Origin: Terriglobales bacterium
GTDB taxonomy: Bacteria > Acidobacteriota > Terriglobia > Terriglobales > Acidobacteriaceae
Assembly (NCBI GenBank): GCA_035624455.1
Contig: DASPRM010000029.1
Location: forward strand, 1 to 38,362
Reading direction: 5' to 3'
Length of the DNA: 38,362 nucleotides
The notes under the pieces are model-generated. The model made no database searches. It saw only the letters and a list, made by a program, of their open reading frames with translations, and was not told where the DNA came from. Position numbers and translations under genes: made by a program. This document shows, piece by piece, positions 27,654-36,486 of this stretch (positions within the stretch are counted from its first letter, which is position 1; each line of letters opens with the position of its first letter).

Positions 27654-27871
27654 CCAACGACTTAGATGGCCTTAGAGGATGTTTGTTTTTCCAGGGATCA
27701 CCCTGACCTTCAGCGATCTACTTCCAGTGTAGCGAATCAGCAGGGGCAATTGGGACACTCTGAATACCGATTTATCTGCTGCCGAATGATTGGGTTGGGG
27801 GAGAAGAAGAACGGGAAGGGTCTTGACAAAATAGTGGGTAGCCAGGAAATGCCGTCCACAGCAGATCGCTG

Positions 27872-27900
27872 TTGGCCTGCAGGTCACTCGGGCAGGCCAA
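27872..27900 (-). other. Hairpin around the kinase stop codon
   Basis: TTGGCCTGC and GCAGGCCAA form a perfect 9-bp stem with an 11-nt loop that contains the kinase stop codon (27884-27886). No T-run follows on the minus strand, so it is an mRNA-end structure or weak terminator. Confidence 0.5.
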
Positions 27901-30313
27901 GACGCCGCATCATGGCGATGTATCGGGGGTCAGAGCGGATGTCGTCGAACACCGGGTAGCGGATGAATTCGCCAAGCTGAAAATCCTGCTCTGCGACAGC
28001 CAGATTGAGCCATTCGAAAGTTTTTTCGCGATCTCCAGCTATCGCGTAACCGCCCGCAATGTAGGAGGCTGGCCAATAGCCGGACGCCTGGCGGCGAGCG
28101 ATCAGAGAAGCGGCTATCATCTCTCCGAGAGCTTTTCGACTAGTTCCGTGATTGACTGCTCCTGGGTCGAATAGCTTCCATTCCCGGATGCCGTCATCGA
28201 TTTTGTCCATCGCGGCGTACAAGAGGGTGCCTTTGAGGTGGACGGGCCCGAAAGAGGGCGCAATCTCCGACGCCCTTTGGAACTGGGCGAGTGATTCCGG
28301 ATAGCGGTGGGCGGCCAACAGAGTCGCGGCATAGTTCACGTTCATGATGGGAGACAAGGGATCCAGGGCAAGGGCAGAGCGGATTTCGTGCAAGGCTTCA
28401 TCAAAGCGTTTCAACGGAAGCAGGCAAGTGAATCCGTAAAGATAGCGGGCGGTAGCGTTGTTGGGATTCAGCTGCAGAGCGCGGAGATATTCGGGAGCTC
28501 CCTCGGCGGGCCTGATATTCGAGACGACGTTAGCCATGGCGGCGTGCGCTTCCGACGCGGAAGGGTCCAGGGCAATGGCTTTGCGGGCCGCCATTTCGCC
28601 GTCGCGCATGGCCTGGCGAGGGGTAACCGAGCCGTATCCTGGAGCGACTGCGTAGGCATCGGCCAGACCTGCGTATGCGAGTGCGAAGTTCGGATCGGCT
28701 GTCACGGCCTGTTGGAAGTATTCAATGCTTTTGGGAATGTTATCGCCGCGCAAACTCCAGTAATAGCGGCCTTTGAGATACAACTGGTAGGCCTCAGAAT
28801 TGGTAGTTGCGGGCTTGACCATCTTCTGCTGCTGGGCCTCGATCACGCCTCCCTTGAGACGTTTCATAAGGTCACCGACGATTTGGCCGCGCAAGGAACT
28901 GATGTCGGCAATACTGCGCGAATAACGTGATCCCCAGAGTTGAGTCCCGTCCTTGGCGTTTACCAGGTCGGTTTGGATGAGCAGCTCAGAGCCGCGCTGG
29001 GCGACTCGCCCGGTGAGTACCGCGTCCACCTTCAGCTCCTGGGCGATTTTGGCTGGATCCTGGTCCTTTCCTTTGAAGCGGAAGACAGTACTGCGGGCGA
29101 TGACTCGCACATCCGGCATTTCCGAAATCGTGTTGATGAGGTCTTCGGTCAATCCGTCGGTGAGAAAGTCGTTGTTGACGTCCGACGTAGCGTTCACGAA
29201 AGGGAGCACAGCTATGGAGTCGATCCTGCCAGAGGAGGAAGTCCGGTGCAGGAGCCAGATGCCTGCGGCAGCGACCACTAACAGGAGGATGACGACGCCT
29301 ACCAGCCACCATCTTCGTGAGGTCGAAGGAAGGTGGACTGCGGGAGTGCCGGGCCAGGACGCGGTGGGACGCGTGTCCGACAACTGCTCTGTGGTGACTG
29401 CGGCTATTCTGCCCGTGTCCGTGTCGCGCTTGATGCGCTGCAGATCGGCGCGCATTTCGGAGGCGTGCTGATAGCGCAGCGCCGGGTCTTTCTCCAACGC
29501 CTTGTTGATGACGTCTTCCAGCCTGGGCGGCAGGTCGGGATTCAGGCGTATGGGGGCAACCGGAGCGCGGTTGAGAATGCCATCGAAGATCACGCCTGAG
29601 GTATCGCCGCGGAAGGGAAGGACGCCGGTCGACATTTCGTAGAGCAGGACGCCGAAGGAGAACAGGTCGCTGCGGCTGTCGAGTTCTTTGCCCCGTACCT
29701 GCTCGGGCGACATGTAGGCGACCGTGCCCAGCGCAGTTCCGGGGCTGGTCAAGTGCGCCTGGCTGGCGCCAGCGGTGGCCTCTGCCATGACTGCGGCGGC
29801 TTCGGCGACCCGAGCGCTGGTGGGGGTAAGCTTGGCAAGGCCGAAGTCGAGAATCTTGGCGTGTCCGCGCCTGGTCACAAAGACGTTTGCCGGCTTGATA
29901 TCGCGGTGGATGATGCCTTCGGCGTGAGCGGCATCTAATGCGTCGGCAATCTCGATGGCAATCGAGAGGAGGGTATCGGTCTCGAGAGGCCGGCCGGTAA
30001 TCATATGCTTCAGCGTCATTCCCTGGAGGTATTCCATGGCGATGAAGCGCTTTCCCTCGTGTTCCCCGATTTCGTAGATAGTGCAGATGTTGGGGTGATT
30101 CAGGGCGGAGGCGGCGCGAGCTTCGCGGCGGAAGCGTTCGAGAGCCTGTGGATCTTCGGCGACGTCGTCGGGAAGGAATTTGAGAGCGACGAAGCGGCCG
30201 AGGGAGATGTCTTCGGCTTTATAGACCACACCCATTCCGCCACCGCCCAGCTTCTCGAGGATGCGGTAGTGCGAAATGGTCTGGCCGATCATGGGGCGGG
30301 GAGATGGATGCAA
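27884..30313 (-). CDS. Membrane-anchored Ser/Thr protein kinase with FlgO-like and TPR region
   Basis: An 809-residue signalling protein. Kinase domain 15-295: G-loop GGGGMG (23-28), Lys45 in VALKFL, Glu64, HRDIKPAN with catalytic Asp138, DFG at 156-158, and [20 protein letters not shown] in the activation region. A Pro/Ser/Thr linker is followed by one membrane helix (about 335-355). The outer part begins [13 protein letters not shown] and contains [24 protein letters not shown], the FlgO/CyaE-like module often found before TPRs, then several TPR-like helices to the end. This fusion is frequent in Acidobacteriota. The start may be Met1 or Met8; neither has a clear ribosome site. Targets unknown. 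Confidence 0.93.
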   Translation of the reverse strand: MHPSPRPMIGQTISHYRILEKLGGGGMGVVYKAEDISLGRFVALKFLPDDVAEDPQALERFRREARAASALNHPNICTIYEIGEHEGKRFIAMEYLQGMTLKHMITGRPLETDTLLSIAIEIADALDAAHAEGIIHRDIKPANVFVTRRGHAKILDFGLAKLTPTSARVAEAAAVMAEATAGASQAHLTSPGTALGTVAYMSPEQVRGKELDSRSDLFSFGVLLYEMSTGVLPFRGDTSGVIFDGILNRAPVAPIRLNPDLPPRLEDVINKALEKDPALRYQHASEMRADLQRIKRDTDTGRIAAVTTEQLSDTRPTASWPGTPAVHLPSTSRRWWLVGVVILLLVVAAAGIWLLHRTSSSGRIDSIAVLPFVNATSDVNNDFLTDGLTEDLINTISEMPDVRVIARSTVFRFKGKDQDPAKIAQELKVDAVLTGRVAQRGSELLIQTDLVNAKDGTQLWGSRYSRSIADISSLRGQIVGDLMKRLKGGVIEAQQQKMVKPATTNSEAYQLYLKGRYYWSLRGDNIPKSIEYFQQAVTADPNFALAYAGLADAYAVAPGYGSVTPRQAMRDGEMAARKAIALDPSASEAHAAMANVVSNIRPAEGAPEYLRALQLNPNNATARYLYGFTCLLPLKRFDEALHEIRSALALDPLSPIMNVNYAATLLAAHRYPESLAQFQRASEIAPSFGPVHLKGTLLYAAMDKIDDGIREWKLFDPGAVNHGTSRKALGEMIAASLIARRQASGYWPASYIAGGYAIAGDREKTFEWLNLAVAEQDFQLGEFIRYPVFDDIRSDPRYIAMMRRLGLPE

Positions 30314-30401
30314 TGGTAGGGGCGAGAGGGAAGTGGGTCAACAGAGTAAAACCTGTAAGATTCGCGTTCCAGCCCCCGTCTGACTCTCAAGAGGAGGACA
30401 C

Positions 30402-31115
30402 ATGACCTCGCTCAGCAAGAACGCCCGAATCGCAGGCCTGCTCTATCTAACGCTGTTAGGCGCTCCCTTGCGCCTCATCTACATCCCCAACCGTCTGTTC
30501 GTGACTGGGAACCCGAGTGCAACGGCCAGCAACATCGCTGCGCACGAGATGCTGTTTCGCTGGGGTATCGTGGCCGACCTGTTCACGGGGGTGATGGCGC
30601 TCTTTCTCATGCTGGCCCTTTACCGGTTGCTAAAAGGCGTGAACGAGGGCCTGGCGGTGGTGATGGTGATCCTGGGAAGCCTGATGTCCACTCCTATCTA
30701 CTTCTTCAACACGCTGAACGACGCTGCCGCTCTGCTGTTCGCGCGTGGCAGCGATTTCTTGTCGGTTTTCGACAAACCTCAGCGCGACGCGCTCGTCGTG
30801 CTCTTTCTCCGTCTACATGGCCAGGGCGTGCTGGCTAACCAGATCTTCTGGGGCTTGTGGCTGCTTCCCTTCGGCCTGCTGGTGTATCGGTCGCGCTTTC
30901 TTCCCCGCATACTTGGCATCTGGCTGACGGTCAACTGCTTCGCCTACCTGGCCCTGAGCTTTACGGGCTTGCTGTTCTTGCGATACGAGGCCAGGGTGTG
31001 GAACATCGTGTTCCCCTTCATGTTCGGAGAGCTGGCGATCATGTTGTGGCTATTGATCATGGGGGCAAAGCCGGGACCATGGATGGTTGCGGCTCCGTCG
31101 TCGGCCGCTGGTTAG
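30402..31115 (+). CDS. DUF4386-family membrane protein
   Basis: A 237-residue protein with six predicted membrane helices. It begins SLSKNARIAGLLYLTLLGAP and contains PSATASNIAAHEMLFRWGIVADL and FFLR-like LFLRLHGQGVLANQIFWGLWLLPFGLLVYRSRFLPRILG split over helices, the typical order of DUF4386. Function unknown. A strong AGGAGG-type ribosome site precedes the ATG. It is divergent from the kinase with an 88-bp gap. Confidence 0.85.
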   Translation: MTSLSKNARIAGLLYLTLLGAPLRLIYIPNRLFVTGNPSATASNIAAHEMLFRWGIVADLFTGVMALFLMLALYRLLKGVNEGLAVVMVILGSLMSTPIYFFNTLNDAAALLFARGSDFLSVFDKPQRDALVVLFLRLHGQGVLANQIFWGLWLLPFGLLVYRSRFLPRILGIWLTVNCFAYLALSFTGLLFLRYEARVWNIVFPFMFGELAIMLWLLIMGAKPGPWMVAAPSSAAG

Positions 31116-31124
31116 CCGTCTCAA

Positions 31125-31161
31125 CCCACCCTTACGCCCAACAGAAGGGCTAGAGGGTGGG
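31125..31161. repeat. Inverted repeat in the convergent gap after the DUF4386 gene
   Basis: CCCACCCT and AGGGTGGG form an 8-bp stem with a 21-nt loop, followed by GGCACCCGC. From memory, sequences of the form CCCACCC...GGGTGGGGCACCC recur between genes in acidobacterial genomes, so this may be a degenerate member of a dispersed palindromic family. It could also end transcription from both sides. Confidence 0.45.
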
Positions 31162-31183
31162 GCACCCGCATGGTCGAGAATCC

Positions 31184-34100
31184 CTACATGTCGTCGGCTG
31201 AGCTGGCGTGCACGCCCTGGGCGAAGAGGCCGCTGACCTTGTAGCCGGCGAGCTCGGCGGCACGCATTCTGGCCTGGAGCGCCTGCTCGAGTTCGCGGAC
31301 TTTCTCGGGGTCTGGCGTGGGCGAGGTTGCGATTTCCAGAAGAGCGCGAAGGGCCATCCACCAGAGGAGTCGCTCAAACGATTCTCTATTGAAATAGCTG
31401 ATGCCTTGGTAGCCGTGAACGCCGATGAGCCAGGCAACATCGGGGTCGTGGAGCCAGCTGTAGGGAGCTGCAGGACGGCCGGCGGTGATCTTCACGCCCG
31501 GAGACCATTGCGCGTGAGCGAAAGCCGCGCGTACGCGTGCGGCGGCACGCCAGCGCTCCTCGCCTTCCATACCCAACGCGCCGAAGCTTTCGGCCATGGG
31601 TTCGCGGAGGCGAAGCGCGTCGAAAAGCTCGGCGGCGGCACGGTCGGAGTCAATGGGCGCGCGCAGTTTGCCTAAAGCATCCATTGCGCACCAGGCGATG
31701 ACGGTAGCCCAGATCGCGGATTCCCTGGTCTCGAAAAGCGCGAGACCTGGGGCAGCCGCGGCGGATTCTTGTTCACCCAAGTTAGTGCCGGAAGGCACGC
31801 CGCGAACCTGGGGCACCCGATCAATCGTGGGAAGGACGGCGCGCGCATCGGGGGGCCAGGGAGAAGAAAAGAATTGTTCGAGACCGGGAAGGCGCAGGGC
31901 GGCTTCCCAGTGTGTCTGGAAGGAACGGACAGCAGCATCGATATCGCCGCGCCAATCGGCGGTGGTGTCGAGGCCGGCGGCTGCGCCACTGCCGCTGGAA
32001 GCAAAGTGGCGAACTTCGGTAAGCAGAGTACGAACTCGGTCGCGCAGATTGCCGGCGGCCTTGGCGAGGTGTTGATCGCGATCTGCTGATTTCTCCTCCG
32101 CCCAGTATTTGCCAATCGCCCGCGCTATTCCTGGATCGAGCAATTCGCGTATGGCATCGTGGACCGGCTTCAATTCCAGGGTGCGAAGAGCATCTTCCAG
32201 CGATGAGACGCCCTTGCCGGCAAGCGAGTCGCAGAGCGCGCCCCAGGGGCGCTTGCCGTCGTCCACGATATCGCGCCAGTCGAGAAAGACGTGGTACTTG
32301 TACGCCGCTAATTCGACATGCAAGCCCTGATCGGCGACACGGGGAGCGCGATGCAGATACTCCAGGCCGGTGATGGCGTCGCGGCAAGCAATGAACATGC
32401 GGGGATCGTGGGATAAGCCGAGAGCGTCTCCGAGTGTGCGCTGGCGGAGACGCTTTCCGCCATCGCCGGTTTTTTCGGCGTAGGCGCAGGAGATTCGGAT
32501 CCAGCCGCTGGTCGAGGCATAACGGTTGTGGTAGACGACCAAGGCGCGCTCGCGGCCACGGCGGTTGGAGTAGGCGAAGACGTCTTCGTTGACGAAGCCC
32601 TGATCGGTATAGAAATCGTAGAGCAGAAATTCGTGGGCCTCGGCGAAAAGCGACCGGCGGTGAAGCAGGGGTGAAATCTCGCGTTCATGGCGTGCGATGA
32701 GCCATTGATCGGCAGCTTCCTCGTGATAGGCGCGGCGATATTCCATCCCGTACTTTTCGGTGAAGCCTTCGACCTGCCCATGACCAAACATGGGAGTGCC
32801 GGGCAGGGTCGACATCATGGCGCAGACACCGAAGTACTTGTCGCCCTTGCCGAACTGATCGACCGCGGTGCGCTCATCGGGATTGTTCATGAAATTGACG
32901 TAGCGCTTGAGGACGTCGGGATCGAACTCCAGGGTGTTCTTTACCACGCTGCGGTAGTTGGCATTTTCTTCGTCGCGCAACATGTTCATGAAGGCGCTGT
33001 TGTAGACGCGATGCATACCGAGGGTGCGCACGAAATAGCCTTCCATGAGCCAAAAGGCTTCTGCGAGCAGCAGGGTATCGGGAACTTCTGCGGCCACGCG
33101 ATCGACCACCTCGCGCCAGAATTCATGAGGCATGGCGGCATCGAATTCGGCTTTTGTCATCCCATTTTCGGCGCGTGAAGGGATGGCGCCGCCGGTGCCA
33201 GGTTCGGGAAACCACAGGCGCTGGTAGTGGCGCTTGGCGAGTGTCATGGCAGCGTCGAAGCGGATGATAGGGAAGAGGCGGGCGACGTGAAGGATGGTCT
33301 GGATGACGCCCTCGCGGACCTCGGGCTTCAGGTAGTTGAGCTGCGCGGTGTCGTTCCAGGGAAAGCTGGTGCCATCGTTGCCGTGATAGATGTAGCGAGT
33401 GTCGCCGGTCCAGCGGTCAACGCGGCGGAAAACCACGGCAGCATCAGTGCGGTTGAAATAATGATCCTCGATCTTGATTTCGACGCGGCCGTCGTTGGAA
33501 ACATCAGGGCCGTTGAAGCTATAGGCGGGGTAGGGACTGTAGGGCAGAGAAAGGAACCAATCGGGATGTTGAATCACCCAGCGCGAATCGATACCCATGT
33601 GATTAGGAACCATGTCGCTGGCGAGGCGGATGCCACGTGAACGAGCCCGCTCGCGCAGATTGGTGTAGGCAACTTCGCCGCCCAGGTCTTCGGCGATGGT
33701 GTAGTCGAGCAGGGAATAAGCGGAGGCTACGGCTTCAGGATTGCCGCACATCTGCTTGATCCGCTGCGAAGCGCGGCTGCGCTCCCAGACGCCGATGAGC
33801 CAAAGAGCGTTGAAGCCACGGCGGGCAAGGATTTCGAGCTCCTCGTCGGGGATGTGATCCAGCTTGTGAATGTGGCGCTGGTAAGTTTTGGAGAGCTGAT
33901 CCAGCCAGACGTAGACACTCTTGGCGATGAGAACGGTGCGCGGCATCCAGTCGGTATCGGCGCTAAAGCGCTCGTACTCGTAATCGCGGCCAGTGAAGGT
34001 GAGGATAGCGGCGGCGCTGGAGTCGCCTAGCGCCGGCGGGCCGCCGATGGGGCGAATGGGAGGATGGAAGCGCAACCAAATGGCGACTTCCTCTTCTTTA

Positions 34101-34849
34101 AGGATGTCAATTGCGGTGAGCATGCGGCGGATGAAGTCGCCGAGCAGGTCTTTCCATTTCTCCTGAATGAAAGCCAGCTGCCCGGCGAGATCGTCGGGAG
34201 AGGCGAGAGCAGGGGCGCGCAACATGTCCACGAGGTTCTGGTTGTCTGGACCGAAGCGCGGACGGGTCTCGAAATAATCGCGCAGCGCGGCAGTGAGCGA
34301 ACGATAAGCGGTGGTTTCGGCAAGCTTGTCGTCGTCGAACAGCTCGCGAAAGGAACGGAAGGCGCGATTGCTGTTGGCCAGCCACAGCATCAGCAGTTCT
34401 TCGAGAGCGATGGCGCGATGAGGGGTGCCCGCGGTGGACCGGGCTAGCCACGCTTGCGCTGAGAGCTGACCGCGATAGACGGCAACAGTAGGGAAGCGGT
34501 CGGAAAAGCTGAGCAGAGTGCGGTCCAAAGATTCGCGGCCGAGGCGGGCTTCAAACCAGGCCAAGGCATCGGTCATAACCTTGGGATCGCGAAGCTCGCG
34601 ATATTGTGCGACCAAGACATGGAGGGCTTCGTCAATCAGACCCATGGCATTGAGGGCACCGGGGTTAACGGTGAGCTGGGGATGATGCTCAGCATCTCGC
34701 ACGAGGTTCATGCGATGGGCGAATTCGCGGCTAGCCGCCAGGTTGGCGAAGACTACGTTGCCGGAGAGAGAGAAGAAGCGATCATCGAGGCCATAGCGGT
34801 CGCGCGCTTCCCGGGCGACGTGGAACTCGAAGGTGGGGCGAGGGCGCAT
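31184..34849 (-). CDS. Large cytoplasmic GH13-type (alpha-amylase clan) enzyme
   Basis: A 1221-residue protein without signal peptide. A helical N-terminal region of about 300 residues precedes a TIM-barrel catalytic domain (about 310-780) with clan motifs: DMVPNH (412-417), nucleophile Asp532 in IRFDAAMTL, acid/base Glu597 in LLLAEAFW, and FMNNPDE (653-659) in place of the usual N-H-D, so the transition-state histidine is Pro657 while Asp658 is kept. A similar loss occurs in GlgE maltosyltransferases (TPD). A further 400 helical residues follow. The function may be alpha-glucan or maltooligosaccharide handling in the cytoplasm. No glycogen or trehalose gene adjoins it. Confidence 0.85.
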   Translation of the reverse strand: MRPRPTFEFHVAREARDRYGLDDRFFSLSGNVVFANLAASREFAHRMNLVRDAEHHPQLTVNPGALNAMGLIDEALHVLVAQYRELRDPKVMTDALAWFEARLGRESLDRTLLSFSDRFPTVAVYRGQLSAQAWLARSTAGTPHRAIALEELLMLWLANSNRAFRSFRELFDDDKLAETTAYRSLTAALRDYFETRPRFGPDNQNLVDMLRAPALASPDDLAGQLAFIQEKWKDLLGDFIRRMLTAIDILKEEEVAIWLRFHPPIRPIGGPPALGDSSAAAILTFTGRDYEYERFSADTDWMPRTVLIAKSVYVWLDQLSKTYQRHIHKLDHIPDEELEILARRGFNALWLIGVWERSRASQRIKQMCGNPEAVASAYSLLDYTIAEDLGGEVAYTNLRERARSRGIRLASDMVPNHMGIDSRWVIQHPDWFLSLPYSPYPAYSFNGPDVSNDGRVEIKIEDHYFNRTDAAVVFRRVDRWTGDTRYIYHGNDGTSFPWNDTAQLNYLKPEVREGVIQTILHVARLFPIIRFDAAMTLAKRHYQRLWFPEPGTGGAIPSRAENGMTKAEFDAAMPHEFWREVVDRVAAEVPDTLLLAEAFWLMEGYFVRTLGMHRVYNSAFMNMLRDEENANYRSVVKNTLEFDPDVLKRYVNFMNNPDERTAVDQFGKGDKYFGVCAMMSTLPGTPMFGHGQVEGFTEKYGMEYRRAYHEEAADQWLIARHEREISPLLHRRSLFAEAHEFLLYDFYTDQGFVNEDVFAYSNRRGRERALVVYHNRYASTSGWIRISCAYAEKTGDGGKRLRQRTLGDALGLSHDPRMFIACRDAITGLEYLHRAPRVADQGLHVELAAYKYHVFLDWRDIVDDGKRPWGALCDSLAGKGVSSLEDALRTLELKPVHDAIRELLDPGIARAIGKYWAEEKSADRDQHLAKAAGNLRDRVRTLLTEVRHFASSGSGAAAGLDTTADWRGDIDAAVRSFQTHWEAALRLPGLEQFFSSPWPPDARAVLPTIDRVPQVRGVPSGTNLGEQESAAAAPGLALFETRESAIWATVIAWCAMDALGKLRAPIDSDRAAAELFDALRLREPMAESFGALGMEGEERWRAAARVRAAFAHAQWSPGVKITAGRPAAPYSWLHDPDVAWLIGVHGYQGISYFNRESFERLLWWMALRALLEIATSPTPDPEKVRELEQALQARMRAAELAGYKVSGLFAQGVHASSADDM

Positions 34850-34861
34850 TGACGGTCGGCC

Positions 34862-34870
34862 AGTATATCA
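34862..34870 (-). promoter_or_regulatory. Extended -10 promoter candidate for the GH13 gene
   Basis: On the minus strand TGATATACT matches the TGnTATAAT extended -10 form with one mismatch. A start near 34855 would leave about six bases before the ATG at 34849, a nearly leaderless message. No good -35 box was seen. Confidence 0.4.
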
Positions 34871-34884
34871 GTGAGGAACAAGTA

Positions 34885-34912
34885 GATAGGGGAAGCGCAA
34901 GCTTCGGCTATC
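34885..34912. other. Hairpin with GCAA loop upstream of the GH13 gene
   Basis: GATAGGGGAAGC and GCTTCGGCTATC pair at 10 of 12 positions around a GCAA tetraloop (GNRA type on the plus strand). It lies 36-63 bp before the GH13 start. Role unknown. Confidence 0.45.
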
Positions 34913-35142
34913 CGAACGTTCCTATGATGAGGAGATTGAGGGCTAAGTTTTTCGTCCAGTGAAAATGAAATTGACAGCGAAATTCCTGCTTGCAGGAAGG
35001 AAATCTGGCATAGACTTACAGCACTAAAACGCGGGACAGCAGCCGCGGAGACTTCGTCCTCACAAAAGCCCTGTTCTGGAGCCATTCTTTCTAAGTGAAG
35101 GGGCGAGAGTTTTACCGGGATCGGGGTTTACAGCACTCGAGC

Positions 35143-35154
35143 ATCTGGCCAGAT
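35143..35154. promoter_or_regulatory. 12-bp palindrome ATCTGGCCAGAT upstream of the TonB-like gene
   Basis: Perfect dyad with a GGCC centre, 188 bp before the chosen start. A second GGCC-centred dyad lies at 35317-35328. Possible operator; no regulator gene is adjacent. Confidence 0.35.
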
Positions 35155-35316
35155 AAAGATTCAAGAGATCCACCGACTGATTGTCCAGGCGGGTGTATGA
35201 CTGCCTGGATTGTGGGTTGAGGGAGTACTGTCGGAGCCAAGGTGGGGTTGGGTCCGAAGCGGTGCAGCCGGACTCATGCCTTTCGTAATCTACGCAAGTG
35301 GTTACCTTGGCCCTAA

Positions 35317-35328
35317 ACTCGGCCGAGT
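35317..35328. promoter_or_regulatory. 12-bp palindrome ACTCGGCCGAGT just before the TonB-like start
   Basis: Perfect dyad ending 13 bases before the ATG at 35342, thus next to the ribosome site GAGGG. It could hide or expose the ribosome site as RNA, or bind a repressor as DNA. Confidence 0.4.
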
Positions 35329-35341
35329 CGAGGGACTGGGG

Positions 35342-36370
35342 ATGTTATTCAGTTATCAGGAGAACCGTCGTAAGCCCTGGTATACGGTTGGGGCAAGTTT
35401 TGCCCTTCAGATCTTGGGATTAGGGGCGCTGCTTATGATCCCTCTGATCGTCCCTTACAAGATCGATTTTCAGTTCCGAAAGTACACGGTAACTACGCTG
35501 GTGCCGCCGCCGGTTCTGGCTCCTCCACCCCCAGTCAAACCGCCTAAACTGGTGCCGATCAAACCCAAGATCGAGGCTCCGGTGGAAACGGCGGTAAAGC
35601 TTCCGACACCACGATTAATCGCGCCCCGGCCGGTGTTCCCGAAGGCTGAGAGAGTGATTGCGCCTGAAGTGAAGATTCCGAAACAGAATCTGAACCTGGC
35701 AAACAACACGGTGGTGCCGAAACTGGCGCCGCAGGTGAAGACCAACGTTTTTAATACCGGCAGCTCGGCGACGCCCACAGTGAATCTCCCGGCGGCAAAA
35801 GTGCAGACTGGGGGATTTGGTGATCCCAACGGTGTGAAACAAGATCCGACGCGGCCGGGCTATCCAAATATTGCGCGAGCGGGTTCGTTCGATCTGCCTG
35901 CAGGTCCGGGTCACGGGAACGGTACAGGCGGAGCAAATGGGGTGCCGGGCGTAGTGGCCAGCGCGGGTTTCGGAAATGGGACGGCGATCCAATCTGGGCG
36001 CAGTGGGAAAGTGGAGCGCGCGTCTCTTGGTCAAGCTGGTTTCGGGGACGTGCATGCGGCCGAGGCGGGGCCGAAGCGTGCGGTTCAGGCGGAATCGAAG
36101 ACCACCCCGGTTGAGATTCTGTCGAAACTGAATCCGGAATACACGGACCAGGCGCGCAAGGCGCGGATCGAAGGCGAAGTAGTTCTGGAGGCATCTTTCT
36201 CCACTGGTGGACAGGTGAGGGTGTTGCGGGTGGTCAAGGGCCTGGGATATGGCCTGGACGAGTCCGCGACGCGGGCGGCGGAGAAGATCCGTTTCAAGCC
36301 GGCGCAGCGTGATGGCCAGTCGGTGGACACCGTGGCGATGGTGCACGTTGTGTTTCAGATGGCGTACTGA
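35342..36370 (+). CDS. TonB-like energy transducer protein
   Basis: A 342-residue envelope protein: short cytoplasmic start, one membrane helix (about 14-37), a long Pro/Lys-rich spacer beginning PPPVLAPPPPVKPPKLVPIKPK, a Gly/Asn-rich middle, and a C-terminal TonB domain with YTDQARKARIEGEVVLEASF and the closing ESATRAAEKIRFKPAQRDG. Such proteins pass proton-motive force to outer-membrane transporters. No ExbB/ExbD or receptor gene is adjacent. The frame is open to a TTG at 35210, but the ATG at 35342 has a GAGGG ribosome site and places the helix normally. Confidence 0.88.
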   Translation: MLFSYQENRRKPWYTVGASFALQILGLGALLMIPLIVPYKIDFQFRKYTVTTLVPPPVLAPPPPVKPPKLVPIKPKIEAPVETAVKLPTPRLIAPRPVFPKAERVIAPEVKIPKQNLNLANNTVVPKLAPQVKTNVFNTGSSATPTVNLPAAKVQTGGFGDPNGVKQDPTRPGYPNIARAGSFDLPAGPGHGNGTGGANGVPGVVASAGFGNGTAIQSGRSGKVERASLGQAGFGDVHAAEAGPKRAVQAESKTTPVEILSKLNPEYTDQARKARIEGEVVLEASFSTGGQVRVLRVVKGLGYGLDESATRAAEKIRFKPAQRDGQSVDTVAMVHVVFQMAY

Positions 36371-36486
36371 GTTTTGTTGACACCGTTTCTGCAGGCGTGC
36401 AAACGCTCTGCGGGTTCCAAGAGATCACCCCACTTGCCCAGCCGGCACGTGGTAGGCTCCCCCGGGAAGGAAAGGCTAGTCAGGCA

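Larger units (their letters stand above)
27265..27883. other. 619-bp gap between the 75-aa gene and the kinase gene
   Basis: It holds the leader and promoter of the 75-aa gene (27265-27455), the small palindrome ACCGG-G-CCGGT followed by TTTTG at 27335-27345, an AT-rich stretch with direct repeats (27590-27655) and ordinary sequence up to the kinase stop. An open frame at 27666-27959 has no ribosome site and overlaps the kinase; I do not call it a gene. Confidence 0.6.
34850..35341. other. 492-bp gap between the GH13 gene and the TonB-like gene
   Basis: Divergent intergenic region. It contains a candidate GH13 promoter (34862-34870), a hairpin (34885-34912), two 12-bp palindromes (35143-35154 and 35317-35328) and an imperfect stem CCAGGC...GCCTGG (35186-35209). 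A reading frame open from a TTG at 35210 continues into the TonB-like gene but lacks a ribosome site. Confidence 0.55.

Noticed and set aside
27666-27959. 97-codon frame near the kinase end
   Set aside because: No ribosome site, overlap with the kinase 3' end, and no recognisable composition or motif.
35210-35341. N-terminal extension of the TonB-like protein from TTG
   Set aside because: No ribosome site, and it would put 44 odd residues before a normal short TonB start and run across the palindromes.
36377-36405. Promoter between the TonB-like and protease genes
   Set aside because: A good TTGACA is present, but no acceptable -10 box lies 16-18 bp downstream.
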